Below, in pieces: positions 16,180 through 24,632 of a DNA stretch of 64,000 bases (position 1 is its first letter; every line of letters starts with the position of its first letter). Where the stretch lies: contig OY969103.1 of assembly GCA_963697915.1 (NCBI GenBank), positions 620,001-684,000 of the forward strand, given 5' to 3'. Under the pieces are notes generated by a model. It ran no database searches, was not told the DNA's origin, and was given only the letters and a program-made list of their open reading frames with translations. The position numbers and the translations under genes are program-made. The DNA is from VRUE01 sp963697915 (lineage in GTDB: Bacteria; Actinomycetota; Thermoleophilia; Solirubrobacterales; 70-9).

Positions 16180-17295
16180 CTACTGGAGCCTCGTGCAGGC
16201 CTGCAGGTCGGACGGGGTTTTCGATTCCTGCAGGCAGTCCAGGTAGGACTGCGGACCGCCGCCGGAGGAGTTGCCGCCCCCCTTGCCCTGGTCGCCGCTC
16301 AGCCCGTCGAGCAGGCCGTCGAGGCCGCCGAGGCCCCCTTCGCCCTGCAGCATGCCGAGCAGTTCAAGCGGGTTGATGCCGAGCTTCACGAAGAGGTCGC
16401 TGAGCGGCTTGGCGCTCTGCGGAGCGGCGATCTCCTGCTCCTCGTTGACGCCCGACAGGGTCAGGTCGAAGTCGACGTCGGCTTTGTCAGGGCCATCGCG
16501 ATCGCTCTCTTTGGCGTCGAGCTTGAGCTGGGCGGCGATGCGGCGGACGATGTTGTCGTCGCCCACGTAGACGTCGACGTGCGCTGTTTTCAGCGAGCCC
16601 TGCACTTCGCGCTTGGCTTCCTCGAGCTCCTTCTTGGACGGGAGCGGCCCGGTGGTCGAGACCTGCTGGCGGCAGGCGGGGCTTTCGGCGATCTCGATCA
16701 GAGCGTCGATCGCCGCCGGGACGTCGAGGTCACCGCTGACCTTGGTCGTGCTGGTCCCCTCGACGTCGGCGCTGCCGTCGTTGCGGCCGTTTTCGACGAA
16801 CTCGCCGACTTCGAGCTTGCCGACCTCTTCCTGGCAGGCGGCGGCATCGCTTCCGTCAGGTTCTTCGCCTTCCGGGCCAGTCGGTTCGATCACCGATTCG
16901 GCGAATTCGAGGGTCGTCGGGTCGACTTCGTACTCGACCGATTCGTAGTTGACGAAGGCCTTGTCCGGGAGCAGCACGAGGCCGCCCTCAAAGTCGATCT
17001 GGTCGCCGTCGAAGTCGCCCTTCGCCGTCGCGTCGAGGTCGAGCTGCGGCAGCCCGCCGGCTTCGCTCTGGAACGGCCCGGAGAGGGAGACGTCGAGGTC
17101 GCCGCCTTCGTTGCCCGGCGCGTCGACGGTGAACGTCATGTCAATGTCGGCGCTGTCGATCCCCTGCAGGGTGGCTTCGTCGATGATCTGCTGCGGATTC
17201 TCGCTGCTGCGGTCGCTGCCACCGCCGCCGCACCCCGCCACGGCAGCCGCGATCGCGACCAGGGCGATTGCGCAGAGAAAACTGAGTCGACTCAA
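16180..17295 (-). CDS. Secreted lipoprotein, LppX/LprAFG-like
   Basis: 371 residues. The signal peptide ends in a lipobox (AVAGC, lipidated Cys near residue 22) followed by a Gly/Ser linker. The mature part has the alternating pattern of LppX/LprG-type proteins (IDSADIDMTFTVDAPG, then DVYVGDDNIVRRIAAQLKLDA), which carry lipids between membrane and envelope. The C-terminus has a Gly-rich linker and a conserved-looking peptide with two Cys (YLDCLQESKTPSDLQAC). Lipid carriage is an inference from fold-like pattern only. It lies 7 nt upstream of the exchanger gene, so the two are probably co-transcribed. Confidence 0.65.
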   Translation of the reverse strand: MSRLSFLCAIALVAIAAAVAGCGGGGSDRSSENPQQIIDEATLQGIDSADIDMTFTVDAPGNEGGDLDVSLSGPFQSEAGGLPQLDLDATAKGDFDGDQIDFEGGLVLLPDKAFVNYESVEYEVDPTTLEFAESVIEPTGPEGEEPDGSDAAACQEEVGKLEVGEFVENGRNDGSADVEGTSTTKVSGDLDVPAAIDALIEIAESPACRQQVSTTGPLPSKKELEEAKREVQGSLKTAHVDVYVGDDNIVRRIAAQLKLDAKESDRDGPDKADVDFDLTLSGVNEEQEIAAPQSAKPLSDLFVKLGINPLELLGMLQGEGGLGGLDGLLDGLSGDQGKGGGNSSGGGPQSYLDCLQESKTPSDLQACTRLQ

Positions 17296-17389
17296 AACGG
17301 GGTCCTCCCTGAGGGATCGGAAACTTGCCCGCAGATGCTAGCGCCGGCCCTCGACCCGGGGCGGCGCGCCCCGACTATCATCGGCCGCG

Positions 17390-18283
17390 ATGGCAGAGGC
17401 ATGGACACCGGATTCGGTCGCGGAGACCAAGTCGGCGCTGGCCGAAGCCGGCTACCTCGCCGACGAGCCGGCGGCCCTGGTCTCCTTCCTCGCCCAGCGC
17501 CTCGGCAAGCCGGTCCTTGTCGAGGGCCCGGCCGGGGTCGGCAAGACCGAGCTCGCCAAGGCGCTCTCCCGGGCCAGCGGCCGCGAGCTGGTGCGGCTGC
17601 AGTGCTACGAGGGGCTCGACGAGGCGAAGGCCCTCTACGAGTGGAACTACCGCAAGCAGCTGCTGCGGATCCAGGCCGGCGGCGAGGCCGGCTGGGAGGA
17701 CGTCCACGGCGACATCTTCAGCGAGGAGTTCCTGCTCGAGCGGCCGCTGATGCAGGCGATCGCCAGCCCCGACCCGGTCGTCCTCTTGATCGACGAGATC
17801 GACAAGACCGACCAGGAGTTCGAGGCGATGCTGCTCGAGCTGCTCTCCGACTTCCAGATCACGATCCCGGAGCTGGGCCGGGTCGAGGCGACGACGATGC
17901 CGGTCGTCGTCCTCACCTCGAACGACTCGCGCGAGCTGACCGAGGCGCTGAAGCGGCGCTGCCTCTACCTCTGGCTCGACTACCCGGACCTCGAGCGCGA
18001 GATGGAGATCGTCCGCCTGCACGCGCCGGAGCTGCCCGAGACGCTGGCGCGGCGCCTGGTCGAGGTCGTCCGCATGGTGCGCGACCTCGACCTGAAGAAG
18101 CCGCCCTCGATCGCCGAGACGATCGACTGGGCGCGGACGCTGCTGCTGATGGGCGCCGAGGACATCGACGCCGAGACCTTCAAGCAATCGATGTCGATCA
18201 TCGTCAAGCACCGCACCGACATCGACCTGGTTGCCGAGCGGGTCGGGGTAAAGCTTGCCGAGTCCGTACGGCCCCAGGCCTGA
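17390..18283 (+). CDS. MoxR-family AAA+ ATPase
   Basis: 297 residues. Walker A is VEGPAGVGKTELAKA (about 42-56), Walker B is VVLLIDEIDK (near 128), sensor 1 is VLTSNDSRELTEALKRRC (near 175), and an arginine-finger region RRCLYLWLDYP follows. MoxR proteins act as chaperone-like ATPases that insert cofactors or activate partner enzymes, together with VWA proteins. The following VWA gene overlaps by 29 nt, so the two form a functional pair. The client enzyme is not nearby: no carbon monoxide dehydrogenase or similar genes are in the window. Confidence 0.88.
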   Translation: MAEAWTPDSVAETKSALAEAGYLADEPAALVSFLAQRLGKPVLVEGPAGVGKTELAKALSRASGRELVRLQCYEGLDEAKALYEWNYRKQLLRIQAGGEAGWEDVHGDIFSEEFLLERPLMQAIASPDPVVLLIDEIDKTDQEFEAMLLELLSDFQITIPELGRVEATTMPVVVLTSNDSRELTEALKRRCLYLWLDYPDLEREMEIVRLHAPELPETLARRLVEVVRMVRDLDLKKPPSIAETIDWARTLLLMGAEDIDAETFKQSMSIIVKHRTDIDLVAERVGVKLAESVRPQA

Positions 18284-19658
18284 GGCCGGGCCGCCCGGCC
18301 TGGCGGCGAAGCTGCTCGCCTTCTGCGAGGAGCTGCGCAGCGAGGGTGTCGCGGTCGGCACCTCGGAGATCCTCGACGCCTTCGCCGCGCTCGAGCAGGT
18401 GCCCTGGGAGTCCCAGGACGACTTCCGTGAGGCGCTGGCGGCGACGATCGCCAAGTCGCAGGAGGACCGCCGCCTCTTCGAGCTGCTCTTCGAGCGCTGG
18501 TTCTTCCGCGCCGGCGAGGCGGAAGCGATCCAGCGCGGGATCAGCGAGCAGGACGCGGGCCAGGAGGGGGCCGAGCGGCTCGACATCGACGAGCTGCGCG
18601 AACAGATCCGCGAGGCGATCGTCGCCGGCGACGACGGCGAGATGCGCGACCTGGCGCGGCTGGCGATCGCCGCCTTCGGCCAGCAGGGCGAGGGCTCCGG
18701 CGTGGTCGGCGTCGACGTGCAGCGGATCCGCCGCAGCCTCGAGCTGAGCACGGGCGCTCAGGGCAAAGGCGAGGACGGCGCCGGCGAGCTGCCGCCGATC
18801 GACCGCGAGCAGCTCAACCGCTTCGAGCGCCACCTGCGGCGCGAGCTCGAACGCGACCTGATCGAGCGCACCGAGGCGCTGCCGCCCGCACGGCCGCTGG
18901 CCGAGCTCGACCGGGCGCTGCCGACCAACCCGACCCAGGACCTGGCCGCGGTCCACCGCGCCGTCTCGCAGATGAAGCGCCGCCTGGCGACGCTCGGCCA
19001 CGAGCAGCGCGGCCGCCGCAAGGCGCGGACGATCGACGTGCGGCGGACGATGCGCGCCTCGCTGGAGACCGGCGGCGTGCCGATGCACCTGCGCTACCGG
19101 CCGAAGCGGCCGCGGCGGCCGGAGATCTACGTCCTCTGCGACGTCTCGACCTCGGTCACCTCGGCCAGCGTCTTCTTCCTCTCCGTCCTGCACGCCCTGC
19201 ACGACTCGTTCCGCAAACTGCGCAGCTTCGTCTTCATCGAGCGGATCTCCGAGGTGACCGAGATCTTCGAGCACGAGCGCGACTTCCGCGAGATCGCCAA
19301 ACGGGTCTCCAGCGAGGGCGGCGTCGCCGACGTCTCCGGCTACACCGACTACGGCCGCGTCTGGCTCGAGTTCCTCACCGAGATCGCCGACGACCTCGAC
19401 CCGCGCTCGACCGTGATCGTCCTCGGCGATGCCCGCACCAACGGTCGCGAGCCCCACGCCGAGGTCTTCGCCCAGGTCTCCGAGCGCGCCGGCCGCCTCT
19501 TCTGGCTCAACCCCGAGCCCCGCCTCTACTGGAACTACGGCGACTCGGTGATGGCCGCCTACGAGCGCTACTGCGACGGCGCCTTCGAGTGCTGGACCAC
19601 CCGCCACCTCGAGAACTTCGTCAACGTGGTCGCAGGCGGCGTCCCGGCCGTGGACTGA
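18255..19658 (+). CDS. VWA-domain protein (CoxE-like), MoxR partner
   Basis: 467 residues. The N-terminal half is helical and charged (residues 1-270), and the C-terminal half is a von Willebrand A domain whose MIDAS motif reads DVSTSVTSAS (near 297), with later metal ligands in SGYTDYG and VLGDARTNGR. CoxE-type proteins work with MoxR ATPases in the maturation of metal enzymes. It overlaps the ATPase gene by 29 nt. The start could be a little further downstream, but the overlap and the frame support 18255. Confidence 0.85.
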   Translation: MPSPYGPRPEAGPPGLAAKLLAFCEELRSEGVAVGTSEILDAFAALEQVPWESQDDFREALAATIAKSQEDRRLFELLFERWFFRAGEAEAIQRGISEQDAGQEGAERLDIDELREQIREAIVAGDDGEMRDLARLAIAAFGQQGEGSGVVGVDVQRIRRSLELSTGAQGKGEDGAGELPPIDREQLNRFERHLRRELERDLIERTEALPPARPLAELDRALPTNPTQDLAAVHRAVSQMKRRLATLGHEQRGRRKARTIDVRRTMRASLETGGVPMHLRYRPKRPRRPEIYVLCDVSTSVTSASVFFLSVLHALHDSFRKLRSFVFIERISEVTEIFEHERDFREIAKRVSSEGGVADVSGYTDYGRVWLEFLTEIADDLDPRSTVIVLGDARTNGREPHAEVFAQVSERAGRLFWLNPEPRLYWNYGDSVMAAYERYCDGAFECWTTRHLENFVNVVAGGVPAVD

Positions 19659-19670
19659 CCGGGCGCAACC

Positions 19671-20129
19671 TCAGACCTGGGGCTGGGCGGCGAGGCGGAT
19701 CACGTCGGCGGGGAGGTCGTTGCGGGCGATGTCGGCGAGGGTCACCGACTCCAGGACGGCCCGCATGTTGGTGCGCAGCGCCACCCACACCTCGCGCAGG
19801 GGCGCGGCGGCGCCTGTGTAGCTGACCTCGTGGGGACGTCTCGAGCGGATGCTGGCGATCGGTCCCTCGGCGGCGCGGATCACGTCGGCGATCGTGATCG
19901 TCTCGGCCGGTCGCGCCAGGCGGTAGCCGCCGTCGGCACCACGCTGGCTGCGGACCAGCCGCGCGTGGCGCAGCTGGATCAGGATGTTCTCCAGGAAGCT
20001 CAGCGGCACGCCCTGCGCTGTCGCGATCGCTTCCCCCTTGACCGGCCCGCCATCCGCCGCCGCCAGCTCGACCATCGCGCGCAGCGCGTAGTCGACCTTG
20101 GCGGTCATCTGCATCGTCGGGCCGATCAT
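19671..20129 (-). CDS. Rrf2-family transcriptional regulator, no Fe-S cysteines
   Basis: 152 residues. The winged helix-turn-helix pattern of Rrf2 is clear: KVDYALRAMVELA, then VPLSFLENILIQLRHARLVRSQRGADGGYRLAR. The three cysteines that bind an Fe-S cluster in IscR/NsrR are absent, as in CymR-type regulators of sulfur metabolism. It is closely similar to the Rrf2 at 33241-33696, which sits by the sulfate operon, so a sulfur-related role is possible. Its target is not evident: it is convergent with the VWA gene, and the next minus-strand gene begins 25 nt upstream at the end of the pst operon. Confidence 0.85.
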   Translation of the reverse strand: MIGPTMQMTAKVDYALRAMVELAAADGGPVKGEAIATAQGVPLSFLENILIQLRHARLVRSQRGADGGYRLARPAETITIADVIRAAEGPIASIRSRRPHEVSYTGAAAPLREVWVALRTNMRAVLESVTLADIARNDLPADVIRLAAQPQV

Positions 20130-20153
20130 CTTCGCCCCGCCGCCCCCCGCGAG

Positions 20154-21539
20154 TCAGTCGCCACGTGTTTCCCCGACTATCTCGTCGACGAAGGACCGGG
20201 TCTTGGCGCGCGCCGCCAGGCCGAGGTGCTCCAAGCCGAACAGGTCCTCGACCGAGCGCAGCAAGGAGTAGGGGTCATACGGGGCTGGATCGGTCGCGCC
20301 GGGAGAGACGAAGCGCGACACCAACAGCGCGCCCACGAGGGGCTTGCCGCCGGGCGCGGGGACAGCGGTGGCCGGATCAGGGGGGTTGAGCTCGTCGAAG
20401 GCGATGATCAACATGCCGTCTTTCTCGTACGCGGGTGAAGCGAGGATCTTCGGAACCCATTGCGCGAGGAACGCGTCGGCACTCGCCGCGCCGTCGGGCG
20501 ATTCGGCAGGGCACTGGCCGGTAACGCCCGCGTTGCAGAGGCTCGGTGAGACCTGGACGAAGTTGGGAGTCGAGTCGATCTTGCGCAGGGCGCCGTCGAG
20601 CTCGGTCAAGGAGTGGTCGTTTTCGGAGCAGTCGCCGACGTCGAGCAGGGAGTGGAAGTAGACGAAGGGATTGCGGCGGGCGGCGTATCCGCCCTGGACG
20701 GGCTCGTCGGGACCGCCGAAATCGGGATGGACGCAGGTGTCGGGCTTGCCCGTCTCGTCGACCATCCCCTCCACGTAGGCGCCCCAACGGAAGCGACCGC
20801 CGACGAGCTGGTCGGCAAGCGTCAGGACTTCGACCGGGTGGACGCACCCGGCTCCCGCCACCACCCCCTTCTTGTCGATGGCGGCGTTCGACGGGAACTC
20901 GCCGAAGACCGGGCAGTTGGCCTCGGTCTGCGGGTTTGGCGGCTGGCCGCTGATCGCGGCGATCCCGTTCGGAAGCCCGGCGCTGCTCAGCAGGGAGTAG
21001 CCGGAGAGCAGCTCGCCCTGCGGTCGCAGCGTGGTCGCCAGGTACGGCATCCGCGGGGCCTCGCCGAACGCCGCCTCGTAGCCGGAGCTGGCCAGGGAGA
21101 TGACGAAGACGTGCTTGATGCGGCCCGCTTCGGGCAACGTTTCGGAAGGCGCCGCGGTCCCCTCGGGCTTACTCGCCGGCTTCTTCGCGGGCGCGGGTTC
21201 TTCCGGGGCGGAAACTGGTGGCGCTGGCGGTATCGGGACTTCCGCCGCTGACGCCGCTGGACCGCTCGCCTCCGCGGGCCGGGTGGGAGCAGGGGCCGGG
21301 GTCGCCGCTGCCGAGGGCTGAGCGGCGGCGCGGCTGAGCAGTGCCGCCGCCCCGCTGTCGCCGGTCCCGGTCATCAGGGCGCTGGCGACGATCGCCGTGG
21401 TGGCGACCAGCGACGACGCGACCAGCAGGCCAAAGCGCTTGCCGCCCAGGCTGGCCGCGGCCGCGGTGGCGCGGCCGAGGAGAGCCCCGGCCCGTCCCTT
21501 CACGGGGTTGCCTCCGCCCCTGCCAGGGATTGCCCGCAC
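20154..21539 (-). CDS. Membrane-anchored phosphoesterase-fold protein, possibly inactive
   Basis: 461 residues. A membrane helix (about 37-58) is followed by a Pro/Ala linker to about 140, then an alkaline-phosphatase-superfamily domain of the acid phosphatase/phospholipase C type. Landmarks are IKHVFVISL near 144, a SAGLPNGIAAISGQPP region, IIAFDELNPP near 380 and YDPYSLLRSVEDLFGLEHLGLA near 425. Active relatives have LEN after the first strand, FDEGD, and YDHYSLLRT. Here these read LAS, FDELN and YDPYS, so several metal ligands appear lost. It is the last gene of the pst operon and overlaps the zinc-ribbon gene by 40 nt. It may bind phosphate esters rather than cut them. Confidence 0.65.
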   Translation of the reverse strand: MRAIPGRGGGNPVKGRAGALLGRATAAAASLGGKRFGLLVASSLVATTAIVASALMTGTGDSGAAALLSRAAAQPSAAATPAPAPTRPAEASGPAASAAEVPIPPAPPVSAPEEPAPAKKPASKPEGTAAPSETLPEAGRIKHVFVISLASSGYEAAFGEAPRMPYLATTLRPQGELLSGYSLLSSAGLPNGIAAISGQPPNPQTEANCPVFGEFPSNAAIDKKGVVAGAGCVHPVEVLTLADQLVGGRFRWGAYVEGMVDETGKPDTCVHPDFGGPDEPVQGGYAARRNPFVYFHSLLDVGDCSENDHSLTELDGALRKIDSTPNFVQVSPSLCNAGVTGQCPAESPDGAASADAFLAQWVPKILASPAYEKDGMLIIAFDELNPPDPATAVPAPGGKPLVGALLVSRFVSPGATDPAPYDPYSLLRSVEDLFGLEHLGLAARAKTRSFVDEIVGETRGD

Positions 21540-21847
21540 TGGGGGCAGAAGCGCACGCCGGCGCCGAAGGGGGAGCCGCAGCCGTGACAGAGACCAGCCG
21601 CATCAGCACGCTGGAGCTCGAGCTCTCGCTCGAGCGAGAGCAGCTCGGCGTCGACCCGCTGCAGCTCGGCCGCCTTGCGGGTGAGGACGTCCATCCGCAC
21701 GTGGTCACGGATCGCCATCTCGTAGAAGGCGCCGCCGAGGTCAGCCTGCATGACCGTGAACTTCTCCAGCACCCGGTCGCGACGGGCGCGCAGCTCGGCG
21801 TCCTCGCCACCCGTGGCGACGGTCTTTCGCTGCTTGGCGGCGCTCAC
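21500..21847 (-). CDS. Coiled-coil zinc-ribbon protein
   Basis: 115 residues. A helical, probably coiled-coil segment (about 15-80: ELRARRDRVLEKFTVMQ, then KAAELQRVDAELLSLERELELQ) leads to a C-terminal four-cysteine zinc ribbon CHGCGSPFGAGVRFCPQCG. There is no signal peptide, so it is cytoplasmic. It is the seventh gene of the pst operon; its ATG overlaps the stop of the membrane zinc-ribbon gene (ATGA). It may pair with that protein. Function unknown. Confidence 0.65.
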   Translation of the reverse strand: MSAAKQRKTVATGGEDAELRARRDRVLEKFTVMQADLGGAFYEMAIRDHVRMDVLTRKAAELQRVDAELLSLERELELQRADAAGLCHGCGSPFGAGVRFCPQCGQSLAGAEATP

Positions 21848-22512
21848 GGCTGCCCCTTCCCGCTCGGCATCGGGGGCGCCGACTCCGGGTCGCCCCCGAC
21901 CACGACCACGTCAGGCAGGTTCTGCTGCGCCTTGATGTAGGTCGCACCCGCCTGCTTCACGTTCGATTCGACGATCTTGGTGTCCTCTTCGGTCTTCTCC
22001 TTCGTCGGTTCGAAACCGGTGACCTGGTGGACGCTGCCGTTGTCGGTCTGGGCGACCACTTTGCCGCCGGCGGCGGCTTTGCCCTGCTTGGCGCCTTTCG
22101 CCTTCGGACCGCTCGCCACGGCCGATGCCGCCGGGGACGCGCCGGCGCCGGCGACAGCCGGGACCTCGCCCTCGCGGAGGGCCCGCAGCAAGGCGTCGTC
22201 GTTGCCGTCGGAGTCCGTACGGCCGACGACGACGCCGAGGGCAACGGCGATCGGCAGCAGGGCGAAGAAGGCGACCGCGGCTGCCCTGCTCCCCGTGCCA
22301 GCCTTGGCCGGTCGCTGCCGCGGCGGGCGCCGGGCGCGTTTGCTCATCGAAGCGAAGTACCGCGAGGAGGGGTTGGCGCCGTTGCCGCGCCGGGCCGCGC
22401 ACTGGACGCAGTAGCGCTGCTGGGGGTCGAGCAGCGCGCCGCACTCCTCACAGGGCTCGTAAAGGCCGCCCTGGCCGTTCGGCGCGAGCGGTTGCTCAGT
22501 CTGGGCAGTCAT
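21844..22512 (-). CDS. Membrane protein with cytoplasmic zinc ribbon
   Basis: 222 residues. The N-terminal zinc ribbon CEECGALLDPQQRYCVQC (about 21-38) is followed by a basic linker (SKRARRPPRQRPAKAG), one membrane helix (about 75-96) and an outer domain of about 125 residues that is Ala/Lys/Gly-rich before a compact end (DNGSVHQVTGFEPTKEK through AQQNLPDVVVVGG). The positive-inside rule puts the ribbon in the cytoplasm. No known family was recognised beyond the zinc ribbon. It overlaps its neighbours on both sides by ATGA, inside the pst operon. Confidence 0.65.
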   Translation of the reverse strand: MTAQTEQPLAPNGQGGLYEPCEECGALLDPQQRYCVQCAARRGNGANPSSRYFASMSKRARRPPRQRPAKAGTGSRAAAVAFFALLPIAVALGVVVGRTDSDGNDDALLRALREGEVPAVAGAGASPAASAVASGPKAKGAKQGKAAAGGKVVAQTDNGSVHQVTGFEPTKEKTEEDTKIVESNVKQAGATYIKAQQNLPDVVVVGGDPESAPPMPSGKGQP

Positions 22513-22718
22513 CGCTGCTCCTTCCCGTCGTCGTGCGACTTGGATTTCTGCTTCCGCCTCTCTTCGCGCTGCTCGAGGATGCGCTTGGATTCCGCCTGCT
22601 TCTTGGCCGCGGTCTCCTGGGTCGTCGCGCAGCCGGAGGGCACTCCGGCCAGGAGCAGCGCCCCGAGCGCGAGCACCGCGAGCCTCGCGTGGCGATGGCG
22701 GGGCCTAGCCGAACGCAC
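22509..22718 (-). CDS. Small lysine-rich lipoprotein
   Basis: 69 residues. A signal peptide with a lipobox-like end (LLLAGVPSGC, Cys near residue 30) is followed by a 40-residue mature part made almost entirely of charged helix (TQETAAKKQAESKRILEQ, ERRKQKSKSHDD). It would sit on the outer face of the membrane as a short charged helix. It overlaps the pstB end by 14 nt and the zinc-ribbon start by 4 nt. Function unknown. Too small for a family call, but the overlaps and lipobox support a real gene. Confidence 0.55.
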   Translation of the reverse strand: MRSARPRHRHARLAVLALGALLLAGVPSGCATTQETAAKKQAESKRILEQREERRKQKSKSHDDGKEQR

Positions 22719-23643
22719 CGCTCACGTACTCCTGGGTCCGTTGCTCGCGTGGCGATGCGAAGAGCGCCGTCGCGCTGCTGTACTCGACCAGGTCGCCCAG
22801 GTACATGAAGGCGACGTGGTCGGCGATCCGGTAGGCCTGCTGCAGGTTGTGGGTGACGATGACGACGGCTACGTCGTCGCGCAGGTTGACGATCAGGTCC
22901 TCGATCACCTGGGTCGATTGCGGGTCGAGCGCCGAGCAGGGCTCGTCGAGCAGGAGCACCTCCGGCTCAGCCGCCAGCGCGCGGGCGATGCAGAGGCGCT
23001 GCTGCTGGCCGCCGGAGAGCCGCAGCGCCGGGTGGTCGAGGTTGTCCTTGACCTCCTCGAAGAGGCCGGCGCGGTCGAGCGCGCTATGGACCTTCGGCTC
23101 CAGGGCCTTCTTGCGCTTGCGGCGCGAGCCCTGCTCCCTCAGCACATAGGCGATGTTGTCGAAGACACTCATCGGGAACGGGTTGGGCTGCTGGAAGACC
23201 ATCGTCACCCGACGCCGCAGCAGGGTCGACTCGATCGTCGTGATGTCGACGTCGTCGAGCAGGATGCGGCCGCGCAGCGTCGCGGTACGGGTCAGCTCGG
23301 TGAGCCGGTTGAGCGAACGCAGCAGGGTCGTCTTGCCGCAGCCGGAGGGACCGATCAACGCCAGCACCTCGCCCTGGCGGATCGGCAGGGAGACCGACTT
23401 GACCGCTTCGCGCTGCGCGTAGGAGACCGAGAGGTCCTCGACCTCCATGCGCCGGATCGAGAACTGCGGCGCGCTGATCGAGCGGCGAGCCGCGGTAAAG
23501 CCGCCGGATGACGTGCCGGTGCTCTGGTGTCCATTTGGACCTCTCTCCACCGGCACGTCCCCATCGGTGGCCTCTCGGGCCGGCTTTGGGTCATCCAAGG
23601 GCAAGCGCCGGATCGGCGGCGGAGGAGATGTCAAGAACTCCAC
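22705..23643 (-). CDS. pstB: Phosphate ABC transporter ATP-binding protein
   Basis: 312 residues. Walker A GPSGCGKTTLLRSLNRL, the PstB-typical Q-loop VFQQPNPFPMSVFDNIAY, signature LSGGQQQRLCIARAL and Walker B VLLLDEPCSALDP are all present. It powers high-affinity phosphate uptake with PstSCA. A 65-residue N-terminal extension (Pro-rich, then STGTSSGGF) precedes the conserved start MEVEDLSVSY. The GTG at 23643 is preferred because it overlaps pstA by 13 nt and has an AAAGG site upstream; a start at 23448 is the alternative. No phoU follows, which is unusual for pst operons. Confidence 0.92.
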   Translation of the reverse strand: MEFLTSPPPPIRRLPLDDPKPAREATDGDVPVERGPNGHQSTGTSSGGFTAARRSISAPQFSIRRMEVEDLSVSYAQREAVKSVSLPIRQGEVLALIGPSGCGKTTLLRSLNRLTELTRTATLRGRILLDDVDITTIESTLLRRRVTMVFQQPNPFPMSVFDNIAYVLREQGSRRKRKKALEPKVHSALDRAGLFEEVKDNLDHPALRLSGGQQQRLCIARALAAEPEVLLLDEPCSALDPQSTQVIEDLIVNLRDDVAVVIVTHNLQQAYRIADHVAFMYLGDLVEYSSATALFASPREQRTQEYVSGAFG

Positions 23644-24632
23644 GTTCCAACCTTTCTTGCGCGGCGATGGACGACGTCAACGGCCGCGTTCAGGGCCAGC
23701 ACCATCAGCAGCAGCACGAAAGCCGCCGCGTAGGCTTTCTGCGGCTGGTTGAGGTTGCCGGTCGGCGACGCCTCGTAAACGAAGTTGGTCAGCGTCGTGC
23801 CGGCCCCGCGGAGGTAATCGAAGGGGAACGCGGCACCCTCCACCGGGGCGAAGTTCTGGGTCGCGCCGAGCAGGACGACGATGATCGCGGTGTCGCCGAT
23901 GATCCGCCCCAGGCCGAGCATCGCCCCGGTCGCGACCTGGGGCCGGGCCGCCGGCAGCAGAATCCTCCGCGTCGTGGCGATCTTGGTCTTGCCGACCGCG
24001 TAGGAGGCCTCGCGCACGTGCTGGGGGATCGCGCTCAGGCCCTCGCGGGTGCTGGCGACGATCAACGGCAGGGCGACGAGCGAGAGCATCGTCGAGGCGG
24101 CGAAGAAGGAGCGGCCGAAGACGACCCCGTCGGAGGTGCGGCTGAGGAAGCCGAGCGCGGTGCTGGAGAAGATCACGGTGCCGAACAGCGCCAGCACGAT
24201 CGAGGGGATTCCGGCGATCGCCTCGATCGTCGACTCGGTGATCCGGGCCAACGCCGTGGGGCGGCCGTACTCGACCAGCCAAACGGCGACGCCGACGCCG
24301 ACCGGCAGGGCGATCGAGAGGCCCATCGTGGCGACGATCAGCGTGCCGAAGAAGGCGTCGGAGAAGCCCCCGGTCTCGCTCTGGCTGAAGCCGGCGGACG
24401 CGGGCGTGACCAGCATCGAGAGGTTCAGGTACTTGATCCCCTGCACGAACAGGAAGGCGACGATCCCGACCGCGATCGCGCAGAAGAGAAGTCCCAGCGC
24501 CCAGCAGGCGACCAGGCCGATCCGGTCGGTCAAGCGCCAGGTCGCGCTGCCCTCGATCGCGTCCTTGTCGGGGCGCGAGGGAGCGCGGTCCGGGGGCGGG
24601 ACGGGCGGGGGCGTCGCGACGGGGGACCCCAT
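23631..24632 (-). CDS. pstA: Phosphate ABC transporter permease
   Basis: 333 residues. Six hydrophobic helices with the PstA permease core (EAIAGIPSIVLALFGTVIF, LSLVALPLIVASTREGLSAIP, and the EAA-like loop VREASYAVGKTKIATTRRILLPAA). With PstC it forms the channel for phosphate. The N-terminal 35 residues are Pro-rich and cytoplasmic. Its start overlaps the pstC stop by one base (TGATG), so translation is coupled. Confidence 0.93.
   Translation of the reverse strand: MGSPVATPPPVPPPDRAPSRPDKDAIEGSATWRLTDRIGLVACWALGLLFCAIAVGIVAFLFVQGIKYLNLSMLVTPASAGFSQSETGGFSDAFFGTLIVATMGLSIALPVGVGVAVWLVEYGRPTALARITESTIEAIAGIPSIVLALFGTVIFSSTALGFLSRTSDGVVFGRSFFAASTMLSLVALPLIVASTREGLSAIPQHVREASYAVGKTKIATTRRILLPAARPQVATGAMLGLGRIIGDTAIIVVLLGATQNFAPVEGAAFPFDYLRGAGTTLTNFVYEASPTGNLNQPQKAYAAAFVLLLMVLALNAAVDVVHRRARKVGTWSS

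Noticed and set aside
15991..18747. Open frame of 918 codons on the plus strand
   Set aside because: It spans the antisense of two minus-strand genes and a wrong frame of the MoxR/VWA pair.
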